Below, one piece after another: positions 1-13,127 of a DNA stretch of 64,000 bases. Source of the DNA: Portunus trituberculatus (taxonomy: Eukaryota > Arthropoda > Malacostraca > Decapoda > Portunidae); contig NC_059304.1 of the NCBI RefSeq assembly GCF_017591435.1, positions 30,100,195-30,164,194 of the forward strand, in the 5' to 3' direction. The notes under the pieces were generated by a model, which saw only the letters and a list, made by a program, of their open reading frames with translations, made no database searches and was not told the origin of the DNA. The position numbers were made by a program, and so were the translations under genes. Every line of letters starts with the position of its first letter. Position 1 is the first letter of the stretch.

Positions 1-386
1 TACAACGATCGTCACGGAACAAATTAAAATCATATGTCGAGATACCACTGTGAATATATTCATTTTCCGTTTAAAACTCTTGATTAAATTCTTGTGATGT
101 TTTAGGGCAACACAATCCCATCTTCAGACATCACTGAAACAAAGTGCATTTAAACATTTCTCTTCATGGGACAAATTTTAGCTAGTGTTAAACATGACAC
201 TATGCAGGAAAACATTACGTGAATTCAGTTCCACTCACTTGAGTACCAAAGTTTTCTAAATATTTTTGCATCTGGTTTTCTCCCTTGTGTTGAGATCAAG
301 GAGGACTAAAAATCACATATAATACCACAATAGGAATTTACTACCATTTCTTCATGTATAAATGATGATGTAATGCCTGTTATGCA
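1..386. other. Intronic sequence, nothing recognised
   Basis: AT-rich non-coding sequence with no convincing coding segment, repeat or RNA gene. By position it is intron of the ALDH1L gene whose first clear exon begins at 5102. Confidence 0.5.
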
Positions 387-434
387 GGTCTGGAGTTGCC
401 TTGGAAAACCGAAGTATTTCTTCAAGGATGGTGT

Positions 435-832
435 TGAGAGACGGGCATACAGCCCTTGGAGACATGCTCGACATTCTTGATCTCTTCCTTACCTCTAATC
501 CTTCTGCTTATGTTGTTACTCTATCCCCTCTATTAGGTTCCTCCGATCAAGATCTAACTCAAATTCAACATCCCCTCATGACTTTTGGCATCTTGCCAAA
601 AATATCTCCAGTAACTTTACTTCTTCATCTTTCCCTCCTTTATTTCATTCTGATGGCACCACTGCCATTTCATCTGTCTTTAAAGCTGAAGTCTTCTCTC
701 AAACTTTTGCTAACAGCTCCAGTTTGGATGATTCTGGGCTTATCCCTCCCTCTCCTCCTCCGTTTCACTACCTCATGCCTACAATTAAAGTTCTTTGTAA
801 TTATGTTTTCCATGCTCTCACTGGCTTCTCCC
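435..832 (+). mobile_element. Jockey/I-like LINE, 5' piece of a split copy
   Basis: The piece matches the better copy at 53970-57297, covering the end of the endonuclease (around 54898-54990) and then, after an internal deletion of roughly 0.4 kb, the spacer before the RT (around 55415-55663). It keeps the element's TC-rich coding style but not its reading frame. It stops at the point where the second piece (from 3368) takes over, so both pieces belong to one insertion later split by about 2.5 kb of other DNA. No intact protein can be made. Confidence 0.75.
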
Positions 833-1000
833 AACAATTTTTTAGTTAAAAACATTTCTTTTCAGACTATTTTTTTTTATTTTGGTTCTATATAGTATTT
901 TTCATGCTGATTATGAAAACAGCTTGTAATTACTGTTTTTCCCCATTTTTGTGGTTAACTTTTTATTTTGAAAATACCTTTGTAGACATATACGAGTTAA

Positions 1001-1445
1001 CTCGTCTTCCTATAAACTCCAAGCTCTCCCCTCACCTCCCTCCTCCTCCTCCTCCTCACTTGTCAAGAAATATTCATTGTCTGATGAACTGGCTGTGTCA
1101 TCAGAAGTATTCAAGCTTCTGAGGTAAGGTTCATATTCGCTATCCCACCGCTCCACCCTGTCGCCTCTGCCAGGCGTACGATTTGACGAGAATACTCGTT
1201 TCACACATAGAATGGTTTAGAAAGGCTCAGAATCAACAAGTAAATACATCTGTATCTGGTTTTTGAAGGTCAAGTTTTAGACAAGTAAACTTGTCGACGA
1301 CTGAAAACAGAACATTTAGTGAAAGGAATATATATGTCTGTAGCTGGTTTTTGAAGGTCAAATTTTAGACAAGTATACTCGTTGACGAATATACTTGTCT
1401 AAAATTTAGTGAAAATGAGTATACTCGTTTCTGCCGAGGAAGGCG
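1001..1445. mobile_element. Possible piggyBac-like non-autonomous element
   Basis: The segment is bounded by TTAA at 997-1000 and 1446-1449, with loosely matching ends (CTCGTCTTCC and CGCCTTCCTC read inward). The minus strand from 1204 to 1010 encodes an acidic, serine-rich stretch ending in a run of glutamates, like the N-terminal region of piggyBac transposases. Inside are a local duplication (about 1249-1301 and 1335-1397) and a palindrome at 1367-1400 with 11-bp arms. The terminal match is weak, so this call is tentative. Confidence 0.35.
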
Positions 1446-2104
1446 TTAAACCCTCAAAAGGTTTAGGCTTGATTCTAGCTCTCGCTCCGGTCTCGCTTTG
1501 CTCTTGCTCCGCTTTTGCTCTAATCAAGGTCCTGGTGCATTCACATGTCCGGTCTGCTCTTGCTCCGCCATCGGTCTCATCCCTTCCTCTCCTTCAACAC
1601 AAGTGGAAGTCATACCACCAGTGACGGAGGATGTGTGACTTTTCTCTATCCAATTTGGCAGTGATTGCCATTGCACTTAACAAAGAAGAAGAAAGAAAGC
1701 AAAAAATGAGGTTTTGGGTTTAACCTATGCTAAAAGATAGAAAGAGTGAAGGAGAGTTCCATACTTTATATCCTCATCATATTGATGATGAGACTGAATT
1801 TTTCAACTACTTATGAACATGGGAACATTTGAAAAAATACTCTAAGAAATTGAGAATGAAAACTGCAAGATGTAATTAACTTTTGTGTATTTTTTTCCAG
1901 TGTATTCATATATATATGGGCTAACTGTAAAATTTGTCTTTTATATCAGTGATAAATAAAATTCTATTCTTTATTTAAATATTTACCTACCTTTTGCATG
2001 ATCCCATTGTAGTGTTTTCTTCTGATCCTCCATGTTTCATAGGATGAAAGGTAGAAACATTTCCCCATACAAAGGCTGAATCACGACTGGAGCGGACTGT
2101 CGCT

Positions 2105-2219
2105 AGTTCACACTGGCTGCAACGGTCCGGTCTCACTCCGCTCTCGCTCCAGTCAAAATATCTTTTGAATGTATCGCGACCGGAGCGAGAGCAGAGCGAA
2201 AGCGAACTGTTACCGCCAG
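2105..2219. repeat. Imperfect foldback repeat
   Basis: Two arms of about 46 nt (starting CACACTGGC and ending GCCAGTGTT) are imperfect reverse complements around a loop of about 21 nt. The arms are rich in CGCTCTCGCTCC-type words that recur at 1478-1590 and, inverted, at 3310-3345. The block therefore looks like terminal or subterminal sequence of a non-autonomous DNA element. Confidence 0.6.
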
Positions 2220-2247
2220 TGTTAATGCTTACTTTGAAATGCATTAA

Positions 2248-3297
<1,050 letters not shown>

Positions 3298-3367
3298 TTA
3301 AACATTATCAGATCGGACCGAGACTGGAGCAAGAGCGGAGCGCGATCACACCTATGGTGTGAATCAA

Positions 3368-4905
3368 CCCTTATCCTGATGGGGTCCCTCCTATTGTTCT
3401 AAAAAACTGTGCTTCCATTGCACCTTGCCCGGCCAAACTCTTTCAATTATGTATCAACTTCTACTTTTCCTTCTTGCTTGAAGTTTGCCTATATTCAGCC
3501 TGTTCCTAAAAAGGGTGACTGATCTAATCCCTCAAACTACTGTCCTATAGCTTTAATATCTTGCTTGTCTAAAGTATTTGAATTTATCCTTAATAGGAAG
3601 ATTCTTAAAAATCTGTCACTTCACAATCTTCTATGTGATTACCAGTGTGGCTTCCATCAAGGCTGATCTACTGGTGATCTGGCTTTCCTTACTGAGTCTT
3701 GGTCATCCTCTTTTAGAGATTTTTGTGAAACTTTTGCTGTCACGTTAGACATGTCAAAAACTTTTGATAAAGTGTGGCACAAAGCTTTGATTTCCAAACT
3801 GCCTTCCTGTGGTTTCTATCTTTCTCTCTGCAACTTTATCTCAAGTTTCCTTTCTGACTTTTCTATTGCAGCTGTGGTAGATGCCACTGTTCTTCTCCTA
3901 AATCAATTAATAGTGGTGTTCCTCAGGGATCTGTTCTGTTACCAACTCTCTTTCTATTATTCTTCTTAACCAGATTTCTTGCCCTATCCACTCCTCTGTT
4001 GATGATACCGCCCTGCATCTTTCCACGTTGTTTCAGAGACAAACAACCCTTCAGGAAGTTAACAGATCATGCAGGAACACCACAGAATGCCTGATTTCTG
4101 ATTGCTATGATATTTCTTATTGGGGCACAAAACTTAGAAATTTTCAATCCCTCAAAAACTCAATTCCTCCATCTGTCAACTCGACACAGCCCTCCAGACA
4201 ACTGTCTCCCTTTTCTACATTGAATATCCTCTTACTGTTCTTTACTCATATTCTTAACTGGAAACTTCACATTCATCTCTTGCTAAAACAGCTTTTATGA
4301 AGTTAGGTGTTCTGAGGTGATTCTGCCAGTTATTTTTCCCTTCCAACTGCTAACTCTGTATAAGGGTCTTATCTGCTCATGTATGGAGTACTCTTTGCAT
4401 GTTTGGGGAGAGTTCCATTCACACAGTTTTATTAGATAGGGTGGAATCAAAAGCCTTTTGTCTTATCAATTCCTCTTGTCTGATTGTCTTCAGCCTCTTT
4501 CTCACCGAATGTTGCATCTCTTTCTATCTTTTATTACTATTTTCATGCTAACTGCTCTACTGATATTGCTAACTGCATGCCTTACCTCCTCCTGTGACCT
4601 CGCTGCACAAGGCTTTCTTCTTCCTCTCACCCTATTTTGTCCAACTCTCTGATGCAAGAATTTGCTAGTACTCTAAATAATTTCTACCTTTCTCTGGTAA
4701 ACTCTGAATCTCCCTCCCTGCATCTGTATTTGCATCTTCCTACGACATGACTTCTTTTAAGAGAGTGGTTTGAAGACATTTGTTCCTTAATTTCGCTAAA
4801 TCTTCATAACTCTTTAAGGGAACCAGCACTCAAGTGGGCCTTTTTTTTTATATTTTGTTGCCCTTATTTTGTTCCCCTCCTGCATAAAAAAGAAAAAGAA
4901 TTATA
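3368..4905 (+). mobile_element. Jockey/I-like LINE, 3' piece of the split copy
   Basis: The piece matches 55691-57297 of the better copy: the RT core from just before the fingers motif, the 3' ORF and the A-rich tail. Readable RT features include a degraded block around the F/YADD region (3980-4030). The 3' end has the family's closing sequence followed by an A-rich tail near 4885-4905. Multiple stops and indels show an old, dead copy. It joins conceptually to the piece ending at 832. Confidence 0.8.
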
Positions 4906-5101
4906 AAGTTTGCACATGCTCATATTGGAAATTTCACTTGGAGAAAATTTTTGATTAGTTTTAATGGCCATGGTCAAGTACTTTTATTTATTCACTTATT
5001 TCTTTATGCATTTCTGGAGTGTTAATCTTTCAGTTTCTTGTGACATCTATGTGAACCATACAGACTGTTTGTTGAAGTAATAGATTTATTCATATTGGCA
5101 G

Positions 5102-5189
5102 GTTAGTGGAAGAGACAAAAGAAAAGGCTGGTGTATCACTTGAGAATGAGGATGTATACATGGCCAGTACCTTCAAGGAGTTTGTTCAG
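5102..5189 (+). CDS. ALDH1L: 10-formyltetrahydrofolate dehydrogenase, exon (carrier-to-ALDH linker)
   Basis: The enzyme oxidises 10-formyl-THF to THF plus CO2 with NADP+. It combines a formyltransferase-like hydrolase, a 4'-phosphopantetheine carrier domain and an aldehyde dehydrogenase domain. This exon gives 29 codons after one phase-1 base and matches the end of the carrier domain, just after the carrier serine region: it opens with LVEE and contains ENEDVYMASTF, a signature of this family. It is preceded by a CAG acceptor and followed by a GTAAGA donor. It corresponds very roughly to residues 360-389 of the human 902-residue protein. ALDH1L1 and ALDH1L2 cannot be told apart from this fragment. 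Confidence 0.93.
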
Positions 5190-5311
5190 GTAAGATAAAA
5201 AAGAAGAGAAGAAAGTGAACTATCTTAGAGGATACAAGCATGATTTTGATCTGTATATTGATTCAGTGTAAAGCAATGGATTTCATCTATTCATTCATGA
5301 TGTTCTTTCAG

Positions 5312-5500
5312 GTTATGGTCTTGAAAATGCGAGGTGGGGATACTAAGCCTGTATTTGAATATGATGCTATCAAGATGCATATCAATAATATGGATATAGA
5401 GTTTCCCAATCAGCTTTTCATTGATGGACAGTTTGTTGATGCAACAAGTGGAAAATTCCTAAAGAGCATCAATCCAGCCACTGAGGAGTTGATTTGTGAT
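5312..5500 (+). CDS. ALDH1L: 10-formyltetrahydrofolate dehydrogenase, exon (start of ALDH domain)
   Basis: The exon is 63 codons in phase 0, bounded by a TTTCAG acceptor and a GTAAGT donor. It begins with VMVLKMRGGD, matching the family's V-K-LRGDD linker. It then enters the aldehyde dehydrogenase fold with NQLFIDGQFVDA and SINPATEELICD, the usual first beta strands of ALDH proteins. It joins in frame to the exon ending at 5189 and to the exon starting at 5803. Confidence 0.95.
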
Positions 5501-5802
5501 GTAAGTCATTATCATCATCTCTGACTAATCAGTTGTATAGTTTTGAAGAGTTTTTTATGAAGAATTTTCTCTACATTACTTTATTGAATCATATTGAGGG
5601 AGGATTATTGTCAGGTAAATGGTTTAAGTGAAACTTATGGCTTATCAGGACATTATGTGTGAATTACATTAATGAATGCATCCCTAATGAAACTTGTGAA
5701 GGTAGATTTATTCTCTATCAGTACTGTTTTGTAATCTTAGATAAGCTTTATACTGTTGCCATTTTTTATTTAAATTGTCACACATACTTTTTTCTCCTTT
5801 AG

Positions 5803-5918
5803 GTACATGCTGCTGGGAAGGAGGATGTGGACAAAGCAGTAGCAGCAGCCAAGAAAGCATTTTATGAGGGTCCATGGGGAACAATGAATGCCAGGGACAG
5901 GGGCACCCTTATTTTCAG
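5803..5918 (+). CDS. ALDH1L: 10-formyltetrahydrofolate dehydrogenase, exon (ALDH domain helix)
   Basis: The exon is 38 codons plus two bases. The acceptor is TTTAG and the donor GTATTT, weaker than the other donors. It contains VDKAVAAAKKAF and the GPWG-ARDRG segment, the conserved first helix region of ALDH1-type enzymes. Its last two bases (AG) combine with the first base of the exon at 23281 to make an arginine codon, as expected for the R-LADLMEQ junction. The following intron is about 17.4 kb and full of transposons. Confidence 0.95.
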
Positions 5919-7258
5919 GTATTTAAGTGATTAGGATAATTCTGCTCCAGATGAACATTTTGTCTTGTATCATCGATGTACAGTGGAGACTCATACTCGA
6001 ACTTCATAATAGTCAAACTTTTCAATACTCGAACACAAAAGTTTGATTTAATACTCGAAAAATACCTGATAGTTGAACATCTACACACATGGTTGTAAAC
6101 AAAGGCTCCCTGATCTCTTTCTCTCCCCTCCACCAGTTGTGCTGCCATGGTCATCAGAATAGCATTCTCATGCGTTCTGTCAATAGTCCTTCATTTATGA
6201 ATTTACATTAACAGTAAAGGCTTATTAGTGGTGAAAATATCTAGTAATCCAATGACCGCACACATGGTTATAAACAAAGCTCTGTCCTCTCCTTCCCCGC
6301 TGCCACCATTGTTCCATTCTGATACCAGTTTTACTGGCAGTACTGATAAACGGTGTACCAGATACTGGTGTGTATCCCTAGTCCTGCTGCAGTCTTGAAA
6401 AAAACAACATTCTTCTGCGTTCTGTAATTTTTCATTTACAAACTTGTAGTGGAACTAAAGAGACTTATTAGTGGTGAAAATAAGGTATATAGTGAGGTGC
6501 AAGTGTTAGTGACCAATAGCCCTCCACTAGTGGATTCACAGGATTCACACAAGGAGAAAAGTTACAAAAATTGTCATGGATGGTGACTTGTCCCCCGACA
6601 ACTTCCCTCCTCCTCCCCACCCTTCTCCCTTCCTCTTCTATGTTATCTATTACCAGCCTTCATTTACATTATGTACAAATCAAATTACAGGGGATCCTCA
6701 TGATTCAACTGTTTGCAGTTTGAATTAGTGCCAAGTCAAACTCATTTAATTAATACCCAATCCTCAAAATTGGACCGACTGACTTGCCAATTTGACATTC
6801 ATATCTCGCATGCCACCCACCCGGTCAAATCCGCTGCCACCCTAAATTCGCCGCAAACCCACCAGGTTGAAGTGTAAGGTGATGCTACCCTGTGCGTCGC
6901 TTAAGGCAGCATCACACTAGCACTTTTCCTTCAACTTTCTGAAGACTGTCAACTTTTGTCGACGCTGGTCATCACACACAAGCTCGCTTCTGCCTTTGTC
7001 GTGTTTGTCAACTGTAAACAAACATGGTGGCCCCTTCACCCCCCCCAGCAAGCCGTTGCTATTTTTTCATTGCTATTTTTGGCCTTTAATGTTCTCTATG
7101 AGAAACTCTTCAGACAGCTTTGTCCACTCATAAACAACAGAGCTGCTCATCGTGACCAGTTGTTCCTTGGAAGTTCTGCCTTAGAATGTCACAGTCCCAG
7201 AGAAATGTAAAAAAACAACTGAACTACTTTTCACTGTTAGGCTAGGACAAAAAATCTA

Positions 7259-7903
7259 CAGTAAGCCCCCGCACTTGTCGAATCTCAGCTTGGCGAAATT
7301 CACTTTTGGTGGTAGGGTGGCCATGGACCACCGAGTGCACACTTGGCGATTTTAATTCAAACTTGGTGGTCCCCTGGTGGCCACACAGCGAACCAGGTGG
7401 CTCCCCGGTGATGTCAGACCTCTCTCTAAACCCATCAGAATGCAGTGTGAGAGTCCTTTTGCCATTTTATTTTTGCTACCCTCTATTGTGCAAGCGTGGG
7501 AGCAAATTCTGGCGATTTACTGCCAACATGGCCTCTACCAGCACAACAGGTGGTACCAGTGGGGGTAAGGACAATGGTGGTGGTGGCAAGGACAAAAATG
7601 GGTGAGGGTAATGGGTGGAAAAACTGGAGTTACAGCCTTTATATCATGTCTTATTAGCTTTATGTATTGTTTATTGGTCTGTTTTGTACATGTGTTTTAA
7701 CATGTGAAGGCAAAAGATTTTATTTCAGCTTGAAAGATGGTATTTTAGGAGTCAAAAGAGGGACTTTGGCAGTGACCAAAGACTGATTGAGGCATTTTTT
7801 AGGCAATTTATATGGTATAAAGAACTCGTGCTTGATGAAATTCGCATTTGGTGGTAGAAACATTTCGCCAGACTAATTAGTTTGCCAAGTGTGGAGCTTA
7901 CTG
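7259..7903. mobile_element. Inner MITE of the nest, 645 bp
   Basis: TA duplications lie at 7257-7258 and 7904-7905. The ends are CAGTAAGCCCCCGCACTTG and, read inward from the right, CAGTAAGCTCCACACTTGG. Both subterminal regions contain TTGGTGGTAG-like and GCGAAAT words in inverted orientation. There is no coding capacity, so this is a non-autonomous pogo/mariner-type element. Confidence 0.8.
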
Positions 7904-8110
7904 TATATATACAGATATGTTTACATCTACTTATCAAGATTCTATTGATTTGAGATTATAGCATCATTCCAATTAACAAGAAAATTAATTTTATTATAAA
8001 AAGTGTTAATTTGAAACCATAGATCTTAATTTGACTAAAAATTGACGCTAGAGGAAAACGGTGCATTTTGTTTGATTCAAGACAACGGAAAACCACCTCC
8101 AGCCCCAGCC

Positions 8111-8278
8111 CTAAGAAACACAATTTCCTGCCTTTCAAAGATAAGCTTGAGCTTATATGAAAGTGTGAGGCAGGTGTAGCTCATAGTGTTGTTGCAGCGC
8201 AAATGGGTGTCCCTAGATCAACAACAATTTGGAAGAGCAGGGACAGGTACCACGAGACCGCTGCAAGTGTTTTTATTT
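8111..8278 (+). pseudogene. Tigger/CENP-B-like transposase N-terminal fragment
   Basis: The frame starting with the lysine codons near 8111 reads through LPFKDKLELI, one stop, then KCEAGVAHSVVAAQMGV and PRSTTIWKSRDR. This is the helix-turn-helix DNA-binding head of pogo/Tigger transposases (K-L-ELI..CE.G.....A...GVP.STV). The catalytic DDE region is absent. It lies in the middle element of the nest and probably marks that element as a deletion derivative of an autonomous Tigger. Confidence 0.7.
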
Positions 8279-8678
8279 CCAAAAATGTACTGTACAGCAC
8301 CCTAATGTGTTAAACAAAACAAGTTAGATATAAATGAAGCCTTTTATAGTACTGATTTAGTTTTAGTGTTTTTTAAAGGTTATAGTGATGTTTTGAGGGG
8401 GTCTAGGCTGGAGGTTGGTCCCTATCCCCTCTAATTCTTAAGTATCTTATAGAAGAAATTGCTTCACGATTCTAATAAGCGCTGATGAAAAACCGCCCTA
8501 ACCCTATCAAGTTGCAAGGATCCCCTGTATAAAAAATATTACATTGCAATTTTTATAAATTTGAGGTTTTGCTAAGATTAGAATTAATTACTTTATTTAT
8601 AGGTATCGATAGTTGAACTTTTTTGATACTTGAACAGTCATTTGGAATGAATTAAGTTTGAGTAATGAGTCTCCATTG

Positions 8679-9677
8679 TATTTTGTTTTACAGATTTATC
8701 AAGTAAATCATGATAAGATTAGTCAGATCATTACTAATGTTGGGGGAAGGCTCTGCCAATTGTCCATGTTAAACATTGCTTACTCTTGGAAAATGAAAGC
8801 AATGATAGAAATTTAATATGGTTCTGGTCTGGCAGAAATAGGCTGCACCAAAGTACAATGAAATCCAGTGGTGCCTCATGATAATGATACTTTGGGGGTG
8901 AGGGGTTGTCCGTTACTGTGAACTGTCTGTTACTGAGAGCAGTTTGTCTGCAAGACCCTTAATTATCCCCTTTCCCTTTTTAAGTAGTTTTATCTCTTTC
9001 AATAATGCAAAAAATGATTTTGATAATTCATTCCATCCTATTCATCACTCAGTGTTGAAATAAATGAGTTCATTATTATTTAAAAAGTCTACTGCAATAG
9101 AAACTTGTCTTACCAGGAATAGATGAATTTAAGATATAGCTTCCCATGTTGTGTAATGGCCGATTCCCATGTGGTCCAGTGGCATCATTGACAAGCATTT
9201 AATGATTGCCTGAAGGACATTGCTGAGGTGACAAAAGAATAGAGAAAGACATGGGATTGTCAGAGTCAGAGTAGAGTACCTCCATGCTATTGCCACCTCT
9301 CCGTAGATCACAGGCTTGCCTTCTTTCTCTAACACCGCTCCACCTCCTTACCCTTTCTTTGTCTTCCTTTCCCTCAGTTTTCCATATAAATTGGTGTTTC
9401 CAAAATTACTACCAAAATCCTTCTAACTTTTTTTTCCACATCACTGTTGAGGGAAAAAATTAAGGCATGTTCTCTTTAGGAAAGTATTCCCTCATCCAAA
9501 ATGTGGCATCTTAGCAGGGAAATGAAACCTAGTCAAGTACTAATAATTCCGTGCAGGCTCACACTTATGCAGTCTCACTGTAGAGTATTGCCCTGCTGGA
9601 AACTCGCCACATAGCCACCCTCACAACCAATCTAAGGCATTAATCTGCAATGTGAATAATTACTTCTTGGAATAAGT

Positions 9678-9681
<4 letters not shown>
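8679..9681. other. Intron; possible truncated Tigger-type end at 8874
   Basis: No gene is seen. A CAGTGGTGCCTCATGATAA end at 8874 resembles the terminal repeats of the MITE at 10499-10699, but I could not find a matching opposite end or a TA duplication. The rest is unremarkable intronic DNA. Confidence 0.4.

Positions 9682-9725
<44 letters not shown>
9682..9725 (+). repeat. (GA)n microsatellite
   Basis: About 44 bp of uninterrupted GA repeats. Confidence 0.97.
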
Positions 9726-9727
<2 letters not shown>

Positions 9728-9891
9728 TCAAGCAGCTGTGTTGTTGACATCTCTTTCTACCACCTTGCTGATGACACAATTTGCTTATTATGTCATCTAG
9801 AATAAGAAAACCTAGCCCATTTCATACTCAACTATCCTCAGTCAAAAGAAATATAATTGTAGATCTTGAAAGACTGATAAATGAAGACAAA

Positions 9892-10297
<406 letters not shown>

Positions 10298-10498
10298 AAG
10301 TTTCATTATTCATGCTTGCCCAACAATATTCAAACATAAATGCATAACTAGCATTTCACTTCAGCAAACCGCTGGTCCAACCAGCCTGTGACCCCAAATC
10401 ACTCACTATGAGTGTCACTCCAGTGACCCACACAGGCAAGCAATCACCACTCCACCTTTTTACAAGTTACGTAAATTATAGATGAACAATACAAGCTA

Positions 10499-10699
10499 CA
10501 GTGGTATCTAGCATGCATTTTTTGGCTTGTTTATCATGTCATATGTGTATTCACCTGTTTGGCCACTCAAGAACTAAGGAGTCATGGGGGAAAAAAACTG
10601 CCATTACGGTAAAAAAAAAAAAAAAATGGTTAGTATCTGACCAGTCCATTATTAAGCAAAATCCATTACTGCGAGGTTCGTTGTTGTGAGGTACCACTG
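10499..10699. mobile_element. Tigger-type MITE, 201 bp
   Basis: TA duplications lie at 10497-10498 and 10700-10701. The ends are CAGTGGTATCTAGC and, inward from the right, CAGTGGTACCTCAC. The element is non-coding and contains a short A-run near 10611-10626. Confidence 0.7.
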
Positions 10700-10701
10700 T
10701 A

Positions 10702-11985
10702 TTTACAGAATTCCTTCATTGAATTTTTTTTCCTTGATGTACATGCTGTTACAACCAGAATCTGACCCCTCAGTAACTGCCTCATCTAGGCTAGTTCTCC
10801 CCAGACTTTTACTCCCATAGTCTGGTCCGTGGCTAAAAGGGTACTGCCCAACTTCTATAATACCCTGAGGATGCCATCCTGTGTATTTTACCAACAGAGA
10901 AAGAATCTTAATACCCTTCAAAATACCCCTCACTAGAAAGGTACAATGAACCATGTTAGAGGAGGAGAAGAAGCAACTTATATTTGAGAATTTTTACATG
11001 ATATGAACTCCCACCCTCGTGAGAACAACAACAGACAAGTCGACCACATTCATATAATTTTACAGTCATCCAGTTAAATAGTCGCATTTGCTATCTTCCA
11101 GACAATAAGGCCAGCACATTAATATACTGGAATAGGAAAGACAACAAACACTACTACCCAACTTGTAATTAGTATATCTGGCCCCCAAGCTTAGTTAAGC
11201 TTTAAGGACCAGTAGCATTTTACCCAGCACACTGCCAAGGCAGCCTGCATGCTAGCCTTTGACACACCATATCTTCACCTGGTTCTGATCACATGCACAC
11301 AAAGTTTGGTGTGGTTTTAACTTACACCAGTGAGTTCCAGATTCTATCTACTTATTGTCAGGGCCTGACTTGGTTCCTGGGCAGTCTGAGATGTCTCCTT
11401 GATATACATGGTGGGGACATACCGCTTCATTCTACACAGGCCAGCACTTAGTACCACATTCTCCCTCTCCGATGTCTACTCAGGAACTAAGTGAGACTCC
11501 ATCCCGCTCCCCCTTCTGTGTGGCCCACATGACCAGAGAAAGGAGAGGGAGTGGGACACAACCTAACCACTTGTCTCGTGCTCCTTGTCTCACTTTTCAA
11601 CATAGGAGTATCAAGTTACAAAAATTCTCATTGAGCCTTTAACATACATGGTAGAATATGATAAAACCTGGCCCCATTACCTTGCAATGTGGTATGCATC
11701 AAAATGAAAGGACAAGGGGAAGTGGATTGATAACTTCCTGGTGTATGGTAATTTTTGAGCAAACATGTGCTAGGGTGTGTCTTGTTTGTCCACACTGCTG
11801 GCCACATATCAACAAGCTCTCATGCAGTTTCTGATTCTTTCACAAAAATGAGCCTTTCTTTGTAACATGCCCTTCCCCAAATGAAAAATTTTTGATGTCT
11901 ACAGACACAAGTTTTTAGGTAAAATGACAAATTTACAACTTCCCTGCTGATTAATGAAGTACATGAGACTTACCGCAGGTCAGTT
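10702..11985. other. Intron, no recognisable gene
   Basis: About 1.3 kb without a convincing coding segment. It probably includes the 3' non-coding end of the minus-strand DIRS-like element that begins upstream at 14637, but I could not place that terminus. Confidence 0.4.
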
Positions 11986-12023
11986 GAAATGTGCTTCATA
12001 TTTTATGAAGCAAATCAACTCTG

Positions 12024-13106
12024 CTAGAAGGGAACTTGGCAAAGGTGGCTTCCGTGGACAGCCCAGCCTTTGCCATGATGTACAGCCATGGCCTTGGCTT
12101 TTGACACTGCTGCAGGCCGAACGCTGCCAGCCGAATACTTGTCAGTGTCCATGCCCGACATATTAAGCACTATCCTAATCCATCTTGCATTAGTGTCTTT
12201 CGTTACATGTTTGTGTGGCTTAATAAAGCTAAGGAGTAGTTTCCCATTCTCGCAATTCTCAACACTTCTGAACTCTTCTGTTCTAGCAATGTACAGTTTC
12301 AAAGTTTCACACACACACAATCTTTTGTCTATGGAGTATGCTTGAAAGGTCACAAACTGCACATTGAACTTTGGTCGTCATTATTTGTTTTCCCCTAACC
12401 AAATACAAACAGAATCTGATACGAATGTCTGATATGAATATCCTTCAGCAATAAGCAGTGTAGGGTTTTTACTCTGGCAGCTTGCATGAGTGTCATTAAC
12501 ATCACAAGCTTTAGCATTAGGTTCTTTAGGGAGAGGGAGCACAAAGGTTCCATGGCATGCAGATGCTGGAGCACCTGCTGGACATTCCAAGTTTCTGCAT
12601 ACCTTGGTGACAATGGCCTCAAGTTAAAAACTCCCCTCAAGAACCTGTTGACAAGGGGATGGTTTCCTGTTTGCAGCCATCCACAATAATCCCCAGTGAG
12701 GAGAGAGTACCTCTTGCAGTATTGATGGAGATATGACCGACACTTCTGTGGAAAGTGACAGACAAGAAACTCACAACATCAGTTACAGTGGGAGTAAGGG
12801 GATTGATTTTCCAGCTATTGCAAAACTGTAGCCACCTGTTGACATGTGGCTAATACTGCTTTGCAGTCCCAGGTCTCCAGAAGGCCATGATGATGTCTGC
12901 ACCTGCCATAGAAATGCTTTTGTCTCACAGATGTCGCTGGACAAGAGACAAGCCATCAGGCAGGTGTGTTGCAGGATGGGATGTTCCTCCTCTGTTGATG
13001 GGTGACGCAATATGTGTGCCTCCTTCGGAATTAGCTGTGATTCCTTTATGAGCAAAGTGAGGAGAGTCCCCATCCATGGCTGGGACGGCCACAGTGGCAA
13101 CACCAT
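12024..13106 (-). pseudogene. DIRS-like tyrosine recombinase, degenerate
   Basis: DIRS elements integrate with a tyrosine recombinase instead of a DDE integrase. Read on the minus strand, the order is a proline/leucine-rich N-terminal stretch (LWPSQPW near 13095, then HILRHP), a core helix region (about 12640-12395, with SLKNLMLKLVMLMTL) and the C-terminal catalytic part (about 12290-12080, with IKPHKHVTKDT and RWIRIVLNMSGMDT, then SAGSVRPAA where the family usually has H-S-x-R). Several frameshifts and stops separate the parts. It lies directly downstream of the RT/RNase H pieces, the normal DIRS gene order. Confidence 0.72.
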
Positions 13107-13127
13107 TCACCCCCTTGCTGACTCTGC

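Larger units (their letters stand above)
6688..8527. mobile_element. Middle Tigger-like element of the nest
   Basis: TA duplications lie at 6686-6687 and 8528-8529. The left end is CAGGGGATCCTCATGATTC and the right end, inward, CAGGGGATCCTTGCAACTT. Its left 220 bp is closely related to 63507-63720, so both are one family. It carries a CENP-B-like transposase fragment (8111-8278) and is itself interrupted by the element at 7259-7903. Confidence 0.82.
5981..8678. mobile_element. Outer pogo/Tigger-like element of a triple nest
   Basis: TA target duplications lie at 5979-5980 and 8679-8680. The left end starts CAGTGGAGACTCATACTCG and the right end, read inward, CAATGGAGACTCATTACTC. Subtracting the nested element at 6688-8527 leaves about 0.86 kb of its own DNA, with an internal imperfect repeat (about 6170-6260 and 6415-6485). 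No transposase remnant is recognisable in its own sequence. The assignment to the pogo/Tigger group rests on the CAG..CTG ends and the TA duplication. Confidence 0.75.
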
